From contig NZ_JBHSMT010000008.1 of assembly GCF_042654985.1 (NCBI RefSeq), positions 434,001 to 498,000 on the forward strand: a stretch of 64,000 bases of DNA, given 5' to 3'. The notes below the pieces were generated by a model. That model was not told the origin of the DNA. It searched no databases and saw only the letters and a program-made list of their open reading frames with translations. Position 1 is the first letter of the stretch; each line of letters starts with the position of its first letter. This stretch comes from Paraherbaspirillum soli. Lineage in GTDB: Bacteria > Pseudomonadota > Gammaproteobacteria > Burkholderiales > Burkholderiaceae_D. Positions 19,281-30,666 of this stretch are shown here, one piece after another. A program made the translations under genes and the position numbers.

Positions 19281-20462
19281 TCAGCAGAAGGCCTGGATGC
19301 CGGTCTGCGCTCGCCCCAGAATCAGCGCGTGAACATCGTGCGTGCCTTCGTAGGTATTGACCACTTCCAGATTGACCATGTGGCGGATCACGCCGTACTC
19401 GTCGGAGATGCCGTTGCCGCCCAACATGTCGCGCGCCAGTCTGGCGATGTCCAGCGATTTGCCGCAGGAATTGCGCTTCATCATCGACGTGATTTCGACC
19501 GCCGCCGTGCCTTCGTCCTTCATCCGGCCGAGCCGCAGGCAGCCTTGCAGGCCGAGCGTGATTTCGGTCTGCATGTCGGCCAGCTTTTTCTGGATCAACT
19601 GATTGGCGGCTAGCGGCCGGCCGAACTGGTGGCGATCCAGTACGTATTGGCGGGCGATATGCCAGCAGGACTCGGCGGCGCCCAAGGCGCCCCAGGCGAT
19701 GCCGTAGCGGGCCGAGTTGAGGCAGGTGAACGGACCTTTCAAACCGCGCACTTCGGGGAACGCGTTTTCATCGGGGCAGAACACGTTGTCCATGACGATT
19801 TCGCCGGTGATCGACGCGCGCAAGCCGACCTTGCCGTGGATCGCCGGCGCCGACAGGCCGGGCATGCCTTTGTCCAATATGAAGCCGCGAATCTGGCCTT
19901 CGTCGTCTTTGGCCCAGACCACGAACACGTCGGCGATCGGGCTGTTGGTGATCCAGATCTTGCTGCCGGAAAGGCTGAAGCCGCCCGGCACTTTTTTGGC
20001 GCGGGTGACCATCGCGCCGGGGTCCGAGCCGTGATCCGGTTCGGTCAGGCCGAAGCAACCTATCCATGCGCCGGATGCCAGTTGCGGCAGGTATTTCTGG
20101 CGTTGCGCTTCGCTGCCGAATTCATAAATCGGCACCATCACCAGCGACGATTGCACGCTCATCATCGAGCGATAGCCGGAATCGACGCGCTCGACTTCGC
20201 GCGCGATCAAGCCGTAGCTGACGTAGTTGAGCCCGGCGCCGCCGTATTGTTCAGGTATCGTCGCGCCCAGCAGCCCGAGTTCGCCCATCTCGCGGAAGAT
20301 CGCCGGGTCGGTGCGTTCATGGCGGAAAGCTTCCAGCACCCGCGGCTGCAATTTATCCTGGCAGTACGCGGCGGCGGCCGAGCGCACCATGCGTTCGTCC
20401 TCGGTCAACTGGTCGCTCAGCAATAGAGGATCGTCCCATACAAATTGCGGCTTTTTGTTCAT
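19281..20462 (-). CDS. gcdH: Glutaryl-CoA dehydrogenase
   Basis: The 393-residue FAD enzyme oxidises and decarboxylates glutaryl-CoA to crotonyl-CoA, passing electrons to ETF. Recognisable blocks are FVWDDPLLLSDQLTEDE at the start, CFGLTEPDHGSDPGAM, LNSARYGIAWGALGAAE, and the catalytic base region NTYEGTHDVHALILGRAQTG near the end. These features separate it from general acyl-CoA dehydrogenases. It is the second gene of a four-gene operon, 29 bases after the TPP enzyme. The pathway it serves is lysine or tryptophan breakdown by way of glutarate. Confidence 0.94.
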   Translation of the reverse strand: MNKKPQFVWDDPLLLSDQLTEDERMVRSAAAAYCQDKLQPRVLEAFRHERTDPAIFREMGELGLLGATIPEQYGGAGLNYVSYGLIAREVERVDSGYRSMMSVQSSLVMVPIYEFGSEAQRQKYLPQLASGAWIGCFGLTEPDHGSDPGAMVTRAKKVPGGFSLSGSKIWITNSPIADVFVVWAKDDEGQIRGFILDKGMPGLSAPAIHGKVGLRASITGEIVMDNVFCPDENAFPEVRGLKGPFTCLNSARYGIAWGALGAAESCWHIARQYVLDRHQFGRPLAANQLIQKKLADMQTEITLGLQGCLRLGRMKDEGTAAVEITSMMKRNSCGKSLDIARLARDMLGGNGISDEYGVIRHMVNLEVVNTYEGTHDVHALILGRAQTGIQAFC

Positions 20463-20491
20463 CGTTCGGTATCTCCAAAATAAGAGGAAGG

Positions 20492-22180
20492 TTAGTTTTT
20501 GGCCGTCAGCGCTTGCTCGCGGATAGCCGCCAGAGTCAGCGTTGGCGTAATCACTTCCGGCGACAGGCGGATTTCAATCACGGCGGGCAGTCCGCTATCC
20601 TGCGCCTGTTCGAAGGCCGGCGCAAAGTCGGCGGTTTTTTCCACCACCGCGCCGAAAGCGCCAAAGGCGCGAGCGTAGGCGGCAAAGTCGGGATTGGTCA
20701 AGCTAGTGCCAACCACGCGTCCCGGATATTCGCGCTCCTGGTGCATGCGGATGGTGCCGTAGATACCGTTGTTGACCACGATGAAGATGACCGGCAATCG
20801 ATACTGCATGGCGGTCGCCAGCTCCTGGCTGCTCATCATGAAACAGCCGTCGCCGGCAAAGGCAATCACGGTGCGCTCGGGGTACAGGGATTTGGCGGCG
20901 ATCGCAGCGGGGACGCCGTACCCCATCGCGCCGCTGGTCGGCGCCAGTTGCGACTTGAAATGACGGAACCGGTAAAAGCGATGCACCCAGGTCGCGTAAT
21001 TGCCGGCGCCGTTGCAAACGATTGCGTCGACGGGGAGCTTGTCGCGCAGGTATTGCATGATGTCCCCCATTTGCACCGGTCCGGAAACTTGCGGCGGGGT
21101 ATTCCATGCCAAATAATTTTCGTGCGCCAGCCCTGCCTCGCGACTCCAGGCGGGGGGCGTGCCGGGCGACAGTTTGACTGCCGCCGCGGCAAATTCCGGC
21201 ATGCCGGAATTGATCGGCAATTGCGCCGCATACACGCTGCCCAATTCCTCCGCGCCGGCATGCACATGCACCAGGCGCTGGCGCGGCAGCGGGATGTCGA
21301 ACAGGGTATAGCCGCTGGTCGTCATTTCGCCCAGCCGCGGCCCGATTGCCAGCACCACGTCGGCGTCCTTGATGCGTTGCGCAAGCTTGGGGTTGATGCC
21401 GATGCCGACATCGCCGGCATATAAGGGATGGCTGTTGTCGAACAAGTCCTGGAAGCGGAAGGCGCAGGCGACCGGCAGCTGCCAGTTCTCCGCAAACCGG
21501 CGGATGTCGGCGCAAGCCTGTGCAGTCCAGCCGCTGCCGCCGAGGATCGCGATCGGACGCTCTGCACCAGCCAGCAGCTCCGACAATTGTTGCATCGCCG
21601 CCGGCGCCGGAGCCGCAGCCACGCGCTGGTAAGTCGGCGCCGACGGCGCGCTGGCGATCTCGGTCAGCATGTCTTCCGGCAGCGCCAGGACTACCGGGCC
21701 GGGGCGTCCGCTGACGGCGGTATGAAAGGCGCGGCTGAGATATTCGGGAATCCGTCCGGCATCGTCGATTTGCGCGACCCACTTCGCCATCTGGCCGAAC
21801 ATGCGGCGGTAATCGATTTCCTGGAATGCCTCGCGATCCATGCAGTCGCGCGCCACTTGCCCGATCAGCATGATCAGCGGGGTCGAATCCTGGTACGCGG
21901 TATGGATGCCAATCGCCGCATTGCTGGCGCCGGGGCCGCGCGTCACCATGACGATGCCTGGCTTGCCGGTCAGTTTGCCGTACGCTTCGGCCATATTGGC
22001 GGCGCCGCTTTCGTGGCGGCAGACGCGCAAGGCGATTTGATCGCGCACATCGTACAAGGCGTCCAGCACGTCCAGATAACTTTCGCCGGGCACGCAGAAC
22101 ACGTGATTTACACCGTGCGTGAGCAGGCTTGCTACCAGGATTTGTCCACCGCTACCGGTGATGACGGCATCAGAATGCAT
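20492..22180 (-). CDS. Thiamine-diphosphate-dependent enzyme, candidate 2-oxo acid decarboxylase
   Basis: The 562-residue protein has the three-domain plan of the acetolactate synthase / 2-oxo acid decarboxylase family. The cofactor-activating Glu is E57 in RHESGAANMAEAYG, and the Mg-ThDP motif runs from AGDGCFMMSSQEL to VVNNGIYGTI. It would usually be labelled acetolactate synthase large subunit, but there is no small subunit nearby and it heads an operon with glutaryl-CoA dehydrogenase, a CoA-transferase and a semialdehyde dehydrogenase. That context suggests decarboxylation of 2-oxoadipate to glutarate semialdehyde, an inference. GGAGG precedes the ATG. Benzoylformate decarboxylase-like or true acetolactate synthase activity is possible. 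Confidence 0.75.
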   Translation of the reverse strand: MHSDAVITGSGGQILVASLLTHGVNHVFCVPGESYLDVLDALYDVRDQIALRVCRHESGAANMAEAYGKLTGKPGIVMVTRGPGASNAAIGIHTAYQDSTPLIMLIGQVARDCMDREAFQEIDYRRMFGQMAKWVAQIDDAGRIPEYLSRAFHTAVSGRPGPVVLALPEDMLTEIASAPSAPTYQRVAAAPAPAAMQQLSELLAGAERPIAILGGSGWTAQACADIRRFAENWQLPVACAFRFQDLFDNSHPLYAGDVGIGINPKLAQRIKDADVVLAIGPRLGEMTTSGYTLFDIPLPRQRLVHVHAGAEELGSVYAAQLPINSGMPEFAAAAVKLSPGTPPAWSREAGLAHENYLAWNTPPQVSGPVQMGDIMQYLRDKLPVDAIVCNGAGNYATWVHRFYRFRHFKSQLAPTSGAMGYGVPAAIAAKSLYPERTVIAFAGDGCFMMSSQELATAMQYRLPVIFIVVNNGIYGTIRMHQEREYPGRVVGTSLTNPDFAAYARAFGAFGAVVEKTADFAPAFEQAQDSGLPAVIEIRLSPEVITPTLTLAAIREQALTAKN

Positions 22181-22335
22181 CTTTACCTCCTTTCAAAATG
22201 GAGAAACGAGAGAACCGGGTGATTCTAGTTATTTCAGCGCCGCGCGAAGTCGTACCGGCGCAAATATCAGCCGGGCTGAATGGACACGCCCAATTGAATG
22301 CGGACGGCAATAGCCGGTAGTGAAGCTTGTATTAC

Positions 22336-23466
22336 TCAGCCGCGGAAATAGCGATTCGGCGTAAACGGCGTCTTGGCGACTTCAATCGGCACTGCCTTGC
22401 CGCGCACGATTGCTTGCAGCACATTGCCGACTTGCGCATGCGCGCTGTCGACATAGCCCATCGCCACCGGTTTGCCGAGTGTCGGACCGAAACCGCCGCT
22501 GGTGACTTTGCCGACCGTCTTGCCGTCGGCATCCACCAGCTCGGCGCCTTCGCGCACCGGCATGCGGTCCTGCGGCAACAGGCCAACCCGTTTGCGGCTG
22601 ACGCCTTCGGCCAGCTGGCGCTGGATCAGCTCGGCGCCCGGGTAGCCGCCGGCACGGATGCCGCCGGCGCGGCGTGCCTTGGACAAGGCCCAGCCGAGAC
22701 TGGCCTCGACCGGCGTGGTGGCGCTGTCCATGTCGTGGCCGTACAGGCACAGACCGGCTTCCAGCCGCAGCGAATCGCGTGCGCCGAGACCGATAGGCGC
22801 CACCTCCGGCTGCGCCAGCAGCAGCCGCGCCAGCTCTTCGGCCTGGGCATTCGGCACCGAAATTTCAAACCCGTCTTCGCCGGTATAGCCGGAGCGGCTG
22901 ATGAAGCATTCGACCCCCGCCAGCGTCACTTTGGCGGTCTGCATGAACACCATCTGCGCCGTGGCCGGGGCGATGCGCGCCAGCACGGCAGCGGCGGCCG
23001 GACCCTGCAAGGCCAGCAGCGAGCGCTCGGTCAATTCTTCGATCTTGCAGCGAGCGGACAAGTGCTGCCGCAGGTGCGCGCTGTCTTGCTGCTTGCAGGC
23101 GGCGTTGACGACCAGGAACAGGTGATCGCCGGCATTGGCGATCATCAGGTCGTCGAGGATGCCGCCTTGCGGATTGGTGAACAGCGCGTAGCGCTGGCTG
23201 TTGATTGCCAGGTCGACGACGTCGACCGGCACCAGCGATTCCAGCGCAGCGGCGGCATCCGCGCCGCTCAGGCGCAACTGGCCCATGTGCGAGACATCGA
23301 ACAGGCCGGCCTGGGCGCGGGTGTGGTTATGCTCCTTCAGGATGCCGGTCGGATATTGCAGCGGCATATCGTAGCCGGCGAACGGCACCATCTTGGCGCC
23401 GAGTTCCAGGTGCAATTGGTACAGCGCGGTGCGTGCCGGTGCTGCGGCGGCAGTGGTATCAGTCAT
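22336..23466 (-). CDS. gcvT: Glycine cleavage system T protein (aminomethyltransferase)
   Basis: GcvT transfers the methylene group from aminomethyl-lipoyl GcvH to tetrahydrofolate and releases ammonia. The 376-residue protein shows LYQLHLELGAKMVPFAGYDMP and LFDVSHMGQLRLSG at the start and SRSGYTGEDGFEISVP in the middle, all typical. It is the last of three gcv genes on the minus strand and is separated from gcvP by repeat copy B. A short gap without a gene (22181-22335) separates it from the TPP operon downstream. Confidence 0.97.
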   Translation of the reverse strand: MTDTTAAAAPARTALYQLHLELGAKMVPFAGYDMPLQYPTGILKEHNHTRAQAGLFDVSHMGQLRLSGADAAAALESLVPVDVVDLAINSQRYALFTNPQGGILDDLMIANAGDHLFLVVNAACKQQDSAHLRQHLSARCKIEELTERSLLALQGPAAAAVLARIAPATAQMVFMQTAKVTLAGVECFISRSGYTGEDGFEISVPNAQAEELARLLLAQPEVAPIGLGARDSLRLEAGLCLYGHDMDSATTPVEASLGWALSKARRAGGIRAGGYPGAELIQRQLAEGVSRKRVGLLPQDRMPVREGAELVDADGKTVGKVTSGGFGPTLGKPVAMGYVDSAHAQVGNVLQAIVRGKAVPIEVAKTPFTPNRYFRG

Positions 23467-23485
23467 GGCGAGATGTCCTTTTCAT

Positions 23486-23616
23486 GGCGACCTCTAAAAA
23501 CCTACTGCAGGGTTTGGCAAGCCCGCCAATCTCGGGCTGCGATGCTCGCCGTACAGTCGTACGACTTCGCTTCTCGCCCCGACCTTGGGCCGCTCGCTAC
23601 GGTTTTTAGAGGTCCC
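23486..23616. repeat. Copy B of the six-copy element, inside the gcv operon
   Basis: About 131 bp with inverted ends (GACCTCTAAAAACC and GGTTTTTAGAGGTC) fill nearly the whole gap between gcvP and gcvT. The inside has CTACTGCAGGGTTTGGCAAG and CGACCTTGGGCCGCTCGCTA like copies D and E. If it forms a hairpin in the mRNA it would lie between two genes that are normally expressed together and may reduce gcvT relative to gcvP. Confidence 0.9.
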
Positions 23617-23621
23617 CTTCA

Positions 23622-26486
<2,865 letters not shown>

Positions 26487-26543
26487 GGTTGCATCCCTCA
26501 TCAGTGAAACTTGATTGCCGCGCAGGCTTGTGCCGGGTTTACT

Positions 26544-26924
26544 TTAATCCTGACCCTTGATCATCGCGGCATAAGCCGCCTCATCCATCAACCTGTCCAG
26601 CTCGGCGGGATCGTTCACTTTCAGCTTGAAGAACCAACCGGCGCCCATCGGATCCTCATTGATCTTGCCGGGTTCGTCGGCCAATGATTCATTGATCTCG
26701 GTCACCACGCCGGCGACCGGCATCATGATTTCGCTGGCGGCCTTGACCGATTCGATCACCGCCGCTTCATCGCCCTTGGCCAATGCGGCGCCGACTTCAG
26801 GCAATTGCACAAACACCAGATCGCCGAGATGTCCTTGCGCGAAGTCGGTGATGCCGACTGTCACCACGCCGTCATCCTCGGTCCGCAGCCATTCGTGTTC
26901 CACCGTGTATCTCACCTGACTCAT
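26544..26924 (-). CDS. gcvH: Glycine cleavage system H protein
   Basis: GcvH is the lipoyl carrier of the glycine cleavage system. The 126-residue protein begins YTVEHEWLRTEDDGVVTVGI and carries the lipoylated Lys61 in IESVKAASE. The family's C-terminal GWFFKLKVNDPAELDRLMD is intact. AAAGGGG lies 6 bases before the ATG at 26924; two upstream in-frame ATGs are less well placed. It is the first gene of the operon. I looked for a glycine riboswitch in the 300 bases upstream and did not see one. Confidence 0.97.
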   Translation of the reverse strand: MSQVRYTVEHEWLRTEDDGVVTVGITDFAQGHLGDLVFVQLPEVGAALAKGDEAAVIESVKAASEIMMPVAGVVTEINESLADEPGKINEDPMGAGWFFKLKVNDPAELDRLMDEAAYAAMIKGQD

Positions 26925-27326
26925 GCTCATCCCCTTTATCAAAGATCATGACCACTCAAATTGTCTATCCGGATTCTACGACCGAAACGCACCGGGTTTA
27001 CAGAACCAATCATCTTAACTGTCATTTTGATGGAAGCTCTTGATTCGCCGCGTCAAGATTTTTATTGAAGTAAAAAAAGGTGCGCGATCTTTGCAAGAAT
27101 CGACGCCTCAAGCCACTTCGGCCGCCAGGCAACTTGCCCTGTAGACACAAAGCCAATCTCGCCGTAAGCTACGATCCCTTTTGGCAACATGTGACCTTCC
27201 TGTCTATATAGATGTACCACGCATCGCTAGTGTCCTGTCCCGTAAATAGTTTGATGAAATGAAATGTTCCATTTGGCTGTCAGGCAAGGCGTGAGGAGGC
27301 GTCATAGCAAGCTATGGCAACGACGN
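26925..27326. other. Gene-free region ending in repeat-like sequence next to a gap
   Basis: No gene is supported here. The part from about 27232 to 27326 (TGTCCTGTCCCGTAAATAG, then CAAGGCGTGAGGAGGCGTCA and a small palindrome CATAGCAAGCTATG) has the look of the end of an insertion sequence or other repeat, and the assembly breaks directly after it. A 15-base word AGATGTACCACGCAT at 27210-27224 recurs exactly at 29436-29450. Confidence 0.4.
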
Positions 27327-27463
27327 NNNNNNNNNNNNNNNNNNNNNNNNNNNNNNNNNNNNNNNNNNNNNNNNNNNNNNNNNNNNNNNNNNNNNNNNNN
27401 NNNNNNNNNNNNNNNNNNNNNNNNNNNNNNNNNNNNNNNNNNNNNNNNNNNNNNNNNNNNNNN
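27327..27463. other. Assembly gap of 137 N
   Basis: All bases are N. The true length is unknown. Sequence before the gap looks repetitive, so a mobile or repeated element is the likely cause of the break. Confidence 1.
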
Positions 27464-27499
27464 CCATCATTAACAACAACACAAACTGAAAGAGTCGCA

Positions 27500-28264
27500 A
27501 TGCCGTTTCTTGGGATAGGTTTACACGTATTAGTTGCGCTATTTTTCGCGATTCACGCACTGAAGACAGGCCGGCAGATTTACTGGCTCATCATTCTTTT
27601 TTCATTCCCGCTGCTGGGCAGCATTGCCTACTTCTTTGTCGAGTACCTGCCGTCGTCCGGTGTAGATCGCGGGATCAAGAACGTTACTTCCCTGGCCGTA
27701 AAGACGCTCGATCCAAGCAAGGCGCTCAGAACCGCCAGAGCGGCATTCGAGTTGACGCCTACCGTGCAAAACCGAATCCACTTAGCCAATGCATTGCTGG
27801 AGTCAAACGCAACCGCGGAAGCAGCGGAACAATTTGATATTTGCCTGCAAGGTCCTTTTGCGAACGATCCAGAGATCCGTTTCGGCGCAGCCAAGGTAAA
27901 GTTTTTAGATCAAAAACCGACTGCCGCCATTCAGCTATTAACGATGATCATGAATAGCACCCCTGGCTTTCGCGCCGAAGAGGTCTCCCTGCTCCTGGCT
28001 CGGGCATACGCCGCGGCCGGCGATCATCACCAGGCCCAGCAGCACTTTACGCAAACAGTAAATAACTACGGCGGCATCGAATCGCGCGCCGAATATGCGA
28101 TCTGGGCAGCTTCCACCGGGGATCTTAAAACCGCCGCGGGTCTGCGCGCCGAGCTTGAGCAAACCTGGAAACACTGGCCAAAGCATGCGCGGTCATTACA
28201 TAAACCGTTATTCCGTCGCGTCGATGCCGCCATCGAAGCCGCAAAAGGCTCCATTCCTAAATAA
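27500..28264 (+). CDS. Membrane-anchored TPR protein
   Basis: The 254-residue protein begins with two hydrophobic segments (MPFLGIGLHVLVALFFAIHA, then IYWLIILFSFPLLGSIAYFF), similar to the N-terminal membrane part of phospholipase-D-nuclease-like proteins. A tetratricopeptide-like helical region follows (TVQNRIHLANALLESNATAE, then further repeats to about residue 240). The apparent longer frame through the gap is an artefact of N; the ATG at 27500 with AAAGAG upstream is the start chosen. The function is not known; such proteins often act as scaffolds. It converges with the P450 gene. Confidence 0.75.
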   Translation: MPFLGIGLHVLVALFFAIHALKTGRQIYWLIILFSFPLLGSIAYFFVEYLPSSGVDRGIKNVTSLAVKTLDPSKALRTARAAFELTPTVQNRIHLANALLESNATAEAAEQFDICLQGPFANDPEIRFGAAKVKFLDQKPTAAIQLLTMIMNSTPGFRAEEVSLLLARAYAAAGDHHQAQQHFTQTVNNYGGIESRAEYAIWAASTGDLKTAAGLRAELEQTWKHWPKHARSLHKPLFRRVDAAIEAAKGSIPK

Positions 28265-28285
28265 TCCCGGTGTGGACTGCTCAGT

Positions 28286-29320
28286 TCATTGCCGGCTGAT
28301 GTTGACTTGAAAGACACCGAGCAGGCCGGTCAGCGGCACTTCAGCTTTGATTTGCTGCGGGCTGACCGCAAGGCCGTTGCTACGCAGAATATCAAGCAGC
28401 CTCTCGGCCAGGGGCATCACCATATGTCGTCCCCAGCAGCGTTCGGATGAGTGGCCGAACGGAAGGTAGCCGGGCTGCTCATCGGGGTCGATGCTGTCCC
28501 AGCGCTCGGGACGGAACTCGTCGGGGTCGTCCCAGATTGCGGGGTCGCGATGACTGACAAACGGCAAGATCAGGACGTCGTCGTTCGGACCGATGCGGGA
28601 GTCGAGGGCGGCGTATTCGGGGGACGCGTTCCTTAAGATGTTCCAGGACGGCGGCAGCAGCCGCATGGCCTCATACAGGATGTTCCGGTTCGACGTGTCG
28701 TCGTCAAATGGCGATCCGAGCCAAAGTGCGTTGGCGACCAGCGTGGAGATGGTGAAACAGACCGGGGCGGCTGTGCGCCGGTACATCCCCATGGCATAGC
28801 GACGCTCATGGTAGGTCGCGGCATTGGCGGTCAGTTTCGCGATCGCGGATGCGCCCGGCTGGAGTCGGACCGACGATGCCGCTCCGGCGGCGATGACCGC
28901 CCAGGTCAGTTTGGGCGTCAGTTCCAGTATGCGGTCCATCAGGAAGCGCAGCCGGTACGGGTCGTCGCCGAGAATGAGATCGCGCAGGTAGACGTGCCCG
29001 ACGTGCGGCCACGCACCGGAAAAATCGACTGTATTGGATACCGGCTTCTTCAATGCCGCCCGCACATCGCTGCCGATAGCCTGCATCAACTTCAAGGCAT
29101 CGGCGCGAGGGATGGACCGTCCGTGCAGAGGTTTGAACGTCGGCCGCTCGAATTCGGTGGCCGGCCTGGCGCTGAGGATCTGATGGGTTAAAGCGGGTCC
29201 GGCAACGCCAACGGTGCTCGAATCCAGCCGGAAAACGTCCGCGCCGCGATGATCGCGCAACAGGGCTTGGAGCCTCGGTGAAAAAACGGTGGTTCGGATG
29301 CGGCTGCCAGTACTAGACAT
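28286..29320 (-). CDS. Short cytochrome P450-like protein
   Basis: The haem-binding loop FGHSSERCWG, the ExxR motif EAMR and FRPERW mark a cytochrome P450. At 344 residues it is about 50-60 shorter than usual. The I-helix consensus (A/G)Gx(D/E)T is not seen; the matching stretch appears to be FTISTLVANALW without the acid, and it is followed after about 20 residues by ExxR, so the segment between is shortened. That suggests peroxygenase, isomerase-like or non-oxygenase chemistry, or a degenerate enzyme. No ferredoxin or reductase partner is near. It converges with the TPR gene with a 21-base gap. Confidence 0.82.
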   Translation of the reverse strand: MSSTGSRIRTTVFSPRLQALLRDHRGADVFRLDSSTVGVAGPALTHQILSARPATEFERPTFKPLHGRSIPRADALKLMQAIGSDVRAALKKPVSNTVDFSGAWPHVGHVYLRDLILGDDPYRLRFLMDRILELTPKLTWAVIAAGAASSVRLQPGASAIAKLTANAATYHERRYAMGMYRRTAAPVCFTISTLVANALWLGSPFDDDTSNRNILYEAMRLLPPSWNILRNASPEYAALDSRIGPNDDVLILPFVSHRDPAIWDDPDEFRPERWDSIDPDEQPGYLPFGHSSERCWGRHMVMPLAERLLDILRSNGLAVSPQQIKAEVPLTGLLGVFQVNISRQ

Positions 29321-29755
29321 CGATGGTCTCCAATAGACGGATGTCCACGTCCGGAGGAGCGATTGGGGCTACACCGAACGCCGGTGGAATCTCCAACCGC
29401 ATCCCTGTAATCAGCTGATGGCTTGCATTAGTACCAGATGTACCACGCATATGCCTTCAGGCTTTTTTCGCGTGTAAGCATATTCTTAAGAGTGAACAGA
29501 ATTTTCATGAGTAGCACCTTCCTTTATTAGTGGACCGCCTTTCGGCAGCATGGAATGCTCAAGTAGTGCGGCTGTTGCTATTGACGACATGACGGAAATG
29601 TCAAAACCCAGGTTATTTCCGCCGTGCAAATATTAACATTGGGCAATAAAAACGCAAGCGGCGAATTCGGTTGGGGCAAAGGAGGATGGAATTTGTCTCA
29701 CATACCTGAAAATTTCCTTAAAAATCAATATGTTGAATTTTCACCTTTTGCGAGG
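29321..29755. other. Gene-free region upstream of the P450 gene
   Basis: I see no supported gene. The region holds the P450 leader, the 15-base word AGATGTACCACGCAT (29436-29450) shared with 27210-27224, and an A-rich part. An open frame of 90 codons at 29624-29896 runs through the hairpin module that follows and lacks a good ribosome binding site, so it is not called. Confidence 0.5.
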
Positions 29756-29878
29756 CCCTACATGCTGGGTTGTAGGGAGTCACAGATGGTGAAAAATCCG
29801 AAAGAAAAAAGGCCTTCTCGCAAGAAGGCCGTTTTATTTACGAATGGCACAACGCACGCTTGTCAGATGCTTGCTGGC
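29756..29878. repeat. Hairpin module, copy 1, with terminator
   Basis: In order, the module holds a hairpin CCCTACA/TGTAGGG (29756-29777), the palindrome TCACAGATGGTGA (29780-29792), and a terminator stem GGCCTTCT/AGAAGGCC (29811-29830) with A and T runs on both sides. After that comes ACAACGCACGCTTGTCAGAT and more. A closely similar module is at 34453-34553. On the minus strand the terminator follows the AhpD-like gene and can end its transcript. Confidence 0.75.
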
Positions 29879-29922
29879 TTGAGGCTCATCGTATGACGCA
29901 ATGGCCTCGTTGTCCCGCAACT

Positions 29923-30381
29923 TTATTTAGACGCCGCCCCCGCCACCTGCCTGGTCGTCAAATTGACCCTGTTCCAAAAATTAATCAGCGCAATATTCAA
30001 CACCAGCGCCGCCATCGCGGCTTCGTCGTAATGCTTGGCGGCGGCGTTCCATATCTCGTCGGGTACGGCGTCCGGGCGGTCGGCGGCGCGGGTGGCGGCC
30101 TCGGTCAGGGCCAGCACTGCGCGTTCGGCTTCGGTGAAGAAGGCGGTTTCGCGCCAGGCGGCTACGGCGTACAGGCGTTCGTCAGTTTCACCCAGCTTTT
30201 TCAGGTCGCGCGAGTGCATGTCGACGCAGACGCTGCAGCCGTTGATCTGGCTGGCGCGCAGGTAGATCAGGTCCAGCGTGTTGGCTGCTACGCCTGCCTT
30301 TTTTGCGGCGTTGCCCAGCGCGATCAGAGCTGGCATGGCTTCAGGTACGGTCAAGGCGGGGTTTTTGATACGTGCTTGCAT
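29923..30381 (-). CDS. AhpD-like / carboxymuconolactone decarboxylase family protein
   Basis: The 152-residue protein has the AhpD-type redox motif CSVCVDMH (CxxC followed by His) and the preceding LDLIYLRASQINGC. Family members act as peroxidases or decarboxylases. The start at 30381 (MQARIKNPALTVPEAM) is preferred; the longer frame to 30444 runs through repeat copy C. The neighbouring sigma factor is of the ECF41 type, whose usual partner is exactly this kind of protein, so it is probably a target of that factor. Confidence 0.9.
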   Translation of the reverse strand: MQARIKNPALTVPEAMPALIALGNAAKKAGVAANTLDLIYLRASQINGCSVCVDMHSRDLKKLGETDERLYAVAAWRETAFFTEAERAVLALTEAATRAADRPDAVPDEIWNAAAKHYDEAAMAALVLNIALINFWNRVNLTTRQVAGAASK

Positions 30382-30410
30382 GATTTTTCTCTTTCGCTTG
30401 TTTAATGATT

Positions 30411-30541
30411 GGGCACTTCGAAAAAACCGTAGCGAGCGGCTCAAGGTCGGGGCGACGATGTTGCAACACCTGCATCCGTACGGAGCGGGTGAGCATCGCA
30501 GCCCCGAGATTGAGCCGCGCAGTAGGTTTTTCGACGTGCCC
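30411..30541. repeat. Copy C of the six-copy element, between the AhpD-like gene and its sigma factor
   Basis: A 131-bp copy has inverted ends GGGCACTTCGAAAAAACC and GGTTTTTCGACGTGCCC. It lies 29 bases upstream of the AhpD-like start codon, between that gene and the ECF41 promoter, so any minus-strand promoter for the AhpD-like gene must lie within or just beside it. Confidence 0.92.
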
Positions 30542-30602
30542 GGTTGATTGACAGGGTTTGCGCCGGCTGTTTAGCATGCGGACGGCTGCTTTCGGGGCCG
30601 GT

Positions 30603-30629
30603 TGTCACACCGGCCTGTTCTGCTCCGTC
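30603..30629 (+). promoter_or_regulatory. ECF41-type promoter of the sigma factor gene
   Basis: TGTCACA (30603-30609) is followed after exactly 16 bases by CGTC (30626-30629). This matches the published ECF41 promoter consensus TGTCACA-N16-CGTC. It lies 37 bases before the sigma factor start and implies autoregulation. Confidence 0.88.
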
Positions 30630-30666
30630 ATAAGCTATGACGTAACGCAAAGGAGAAACGTGACCG

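Noticed and set aside
18043..19332. 429-codon plus-strand open frame across the CoA-transferase gene
   Set aside because: Antisense shadow with no start context; the minus-strand gene is well supported by family and operon.
26925..27260. Glycine riboswitch upstream of gcvH
   Set aside because: Neither the tandem aptamer cores nor a suitable terminator or anti-terminator was visible in the leader.
27314..27499. Upstream extension of the TPR protein through the gap
   Set aside because: The frame is only open because it consists of N; the first real start with a ribosome binding site is at 27500.
29624..29896. 90-codon plus-strand open frame beginning near the hairpin module
   Set aside because: It reads through a terminator hairpin, has a poor start region, and its frame is broken in the second copy of the module.
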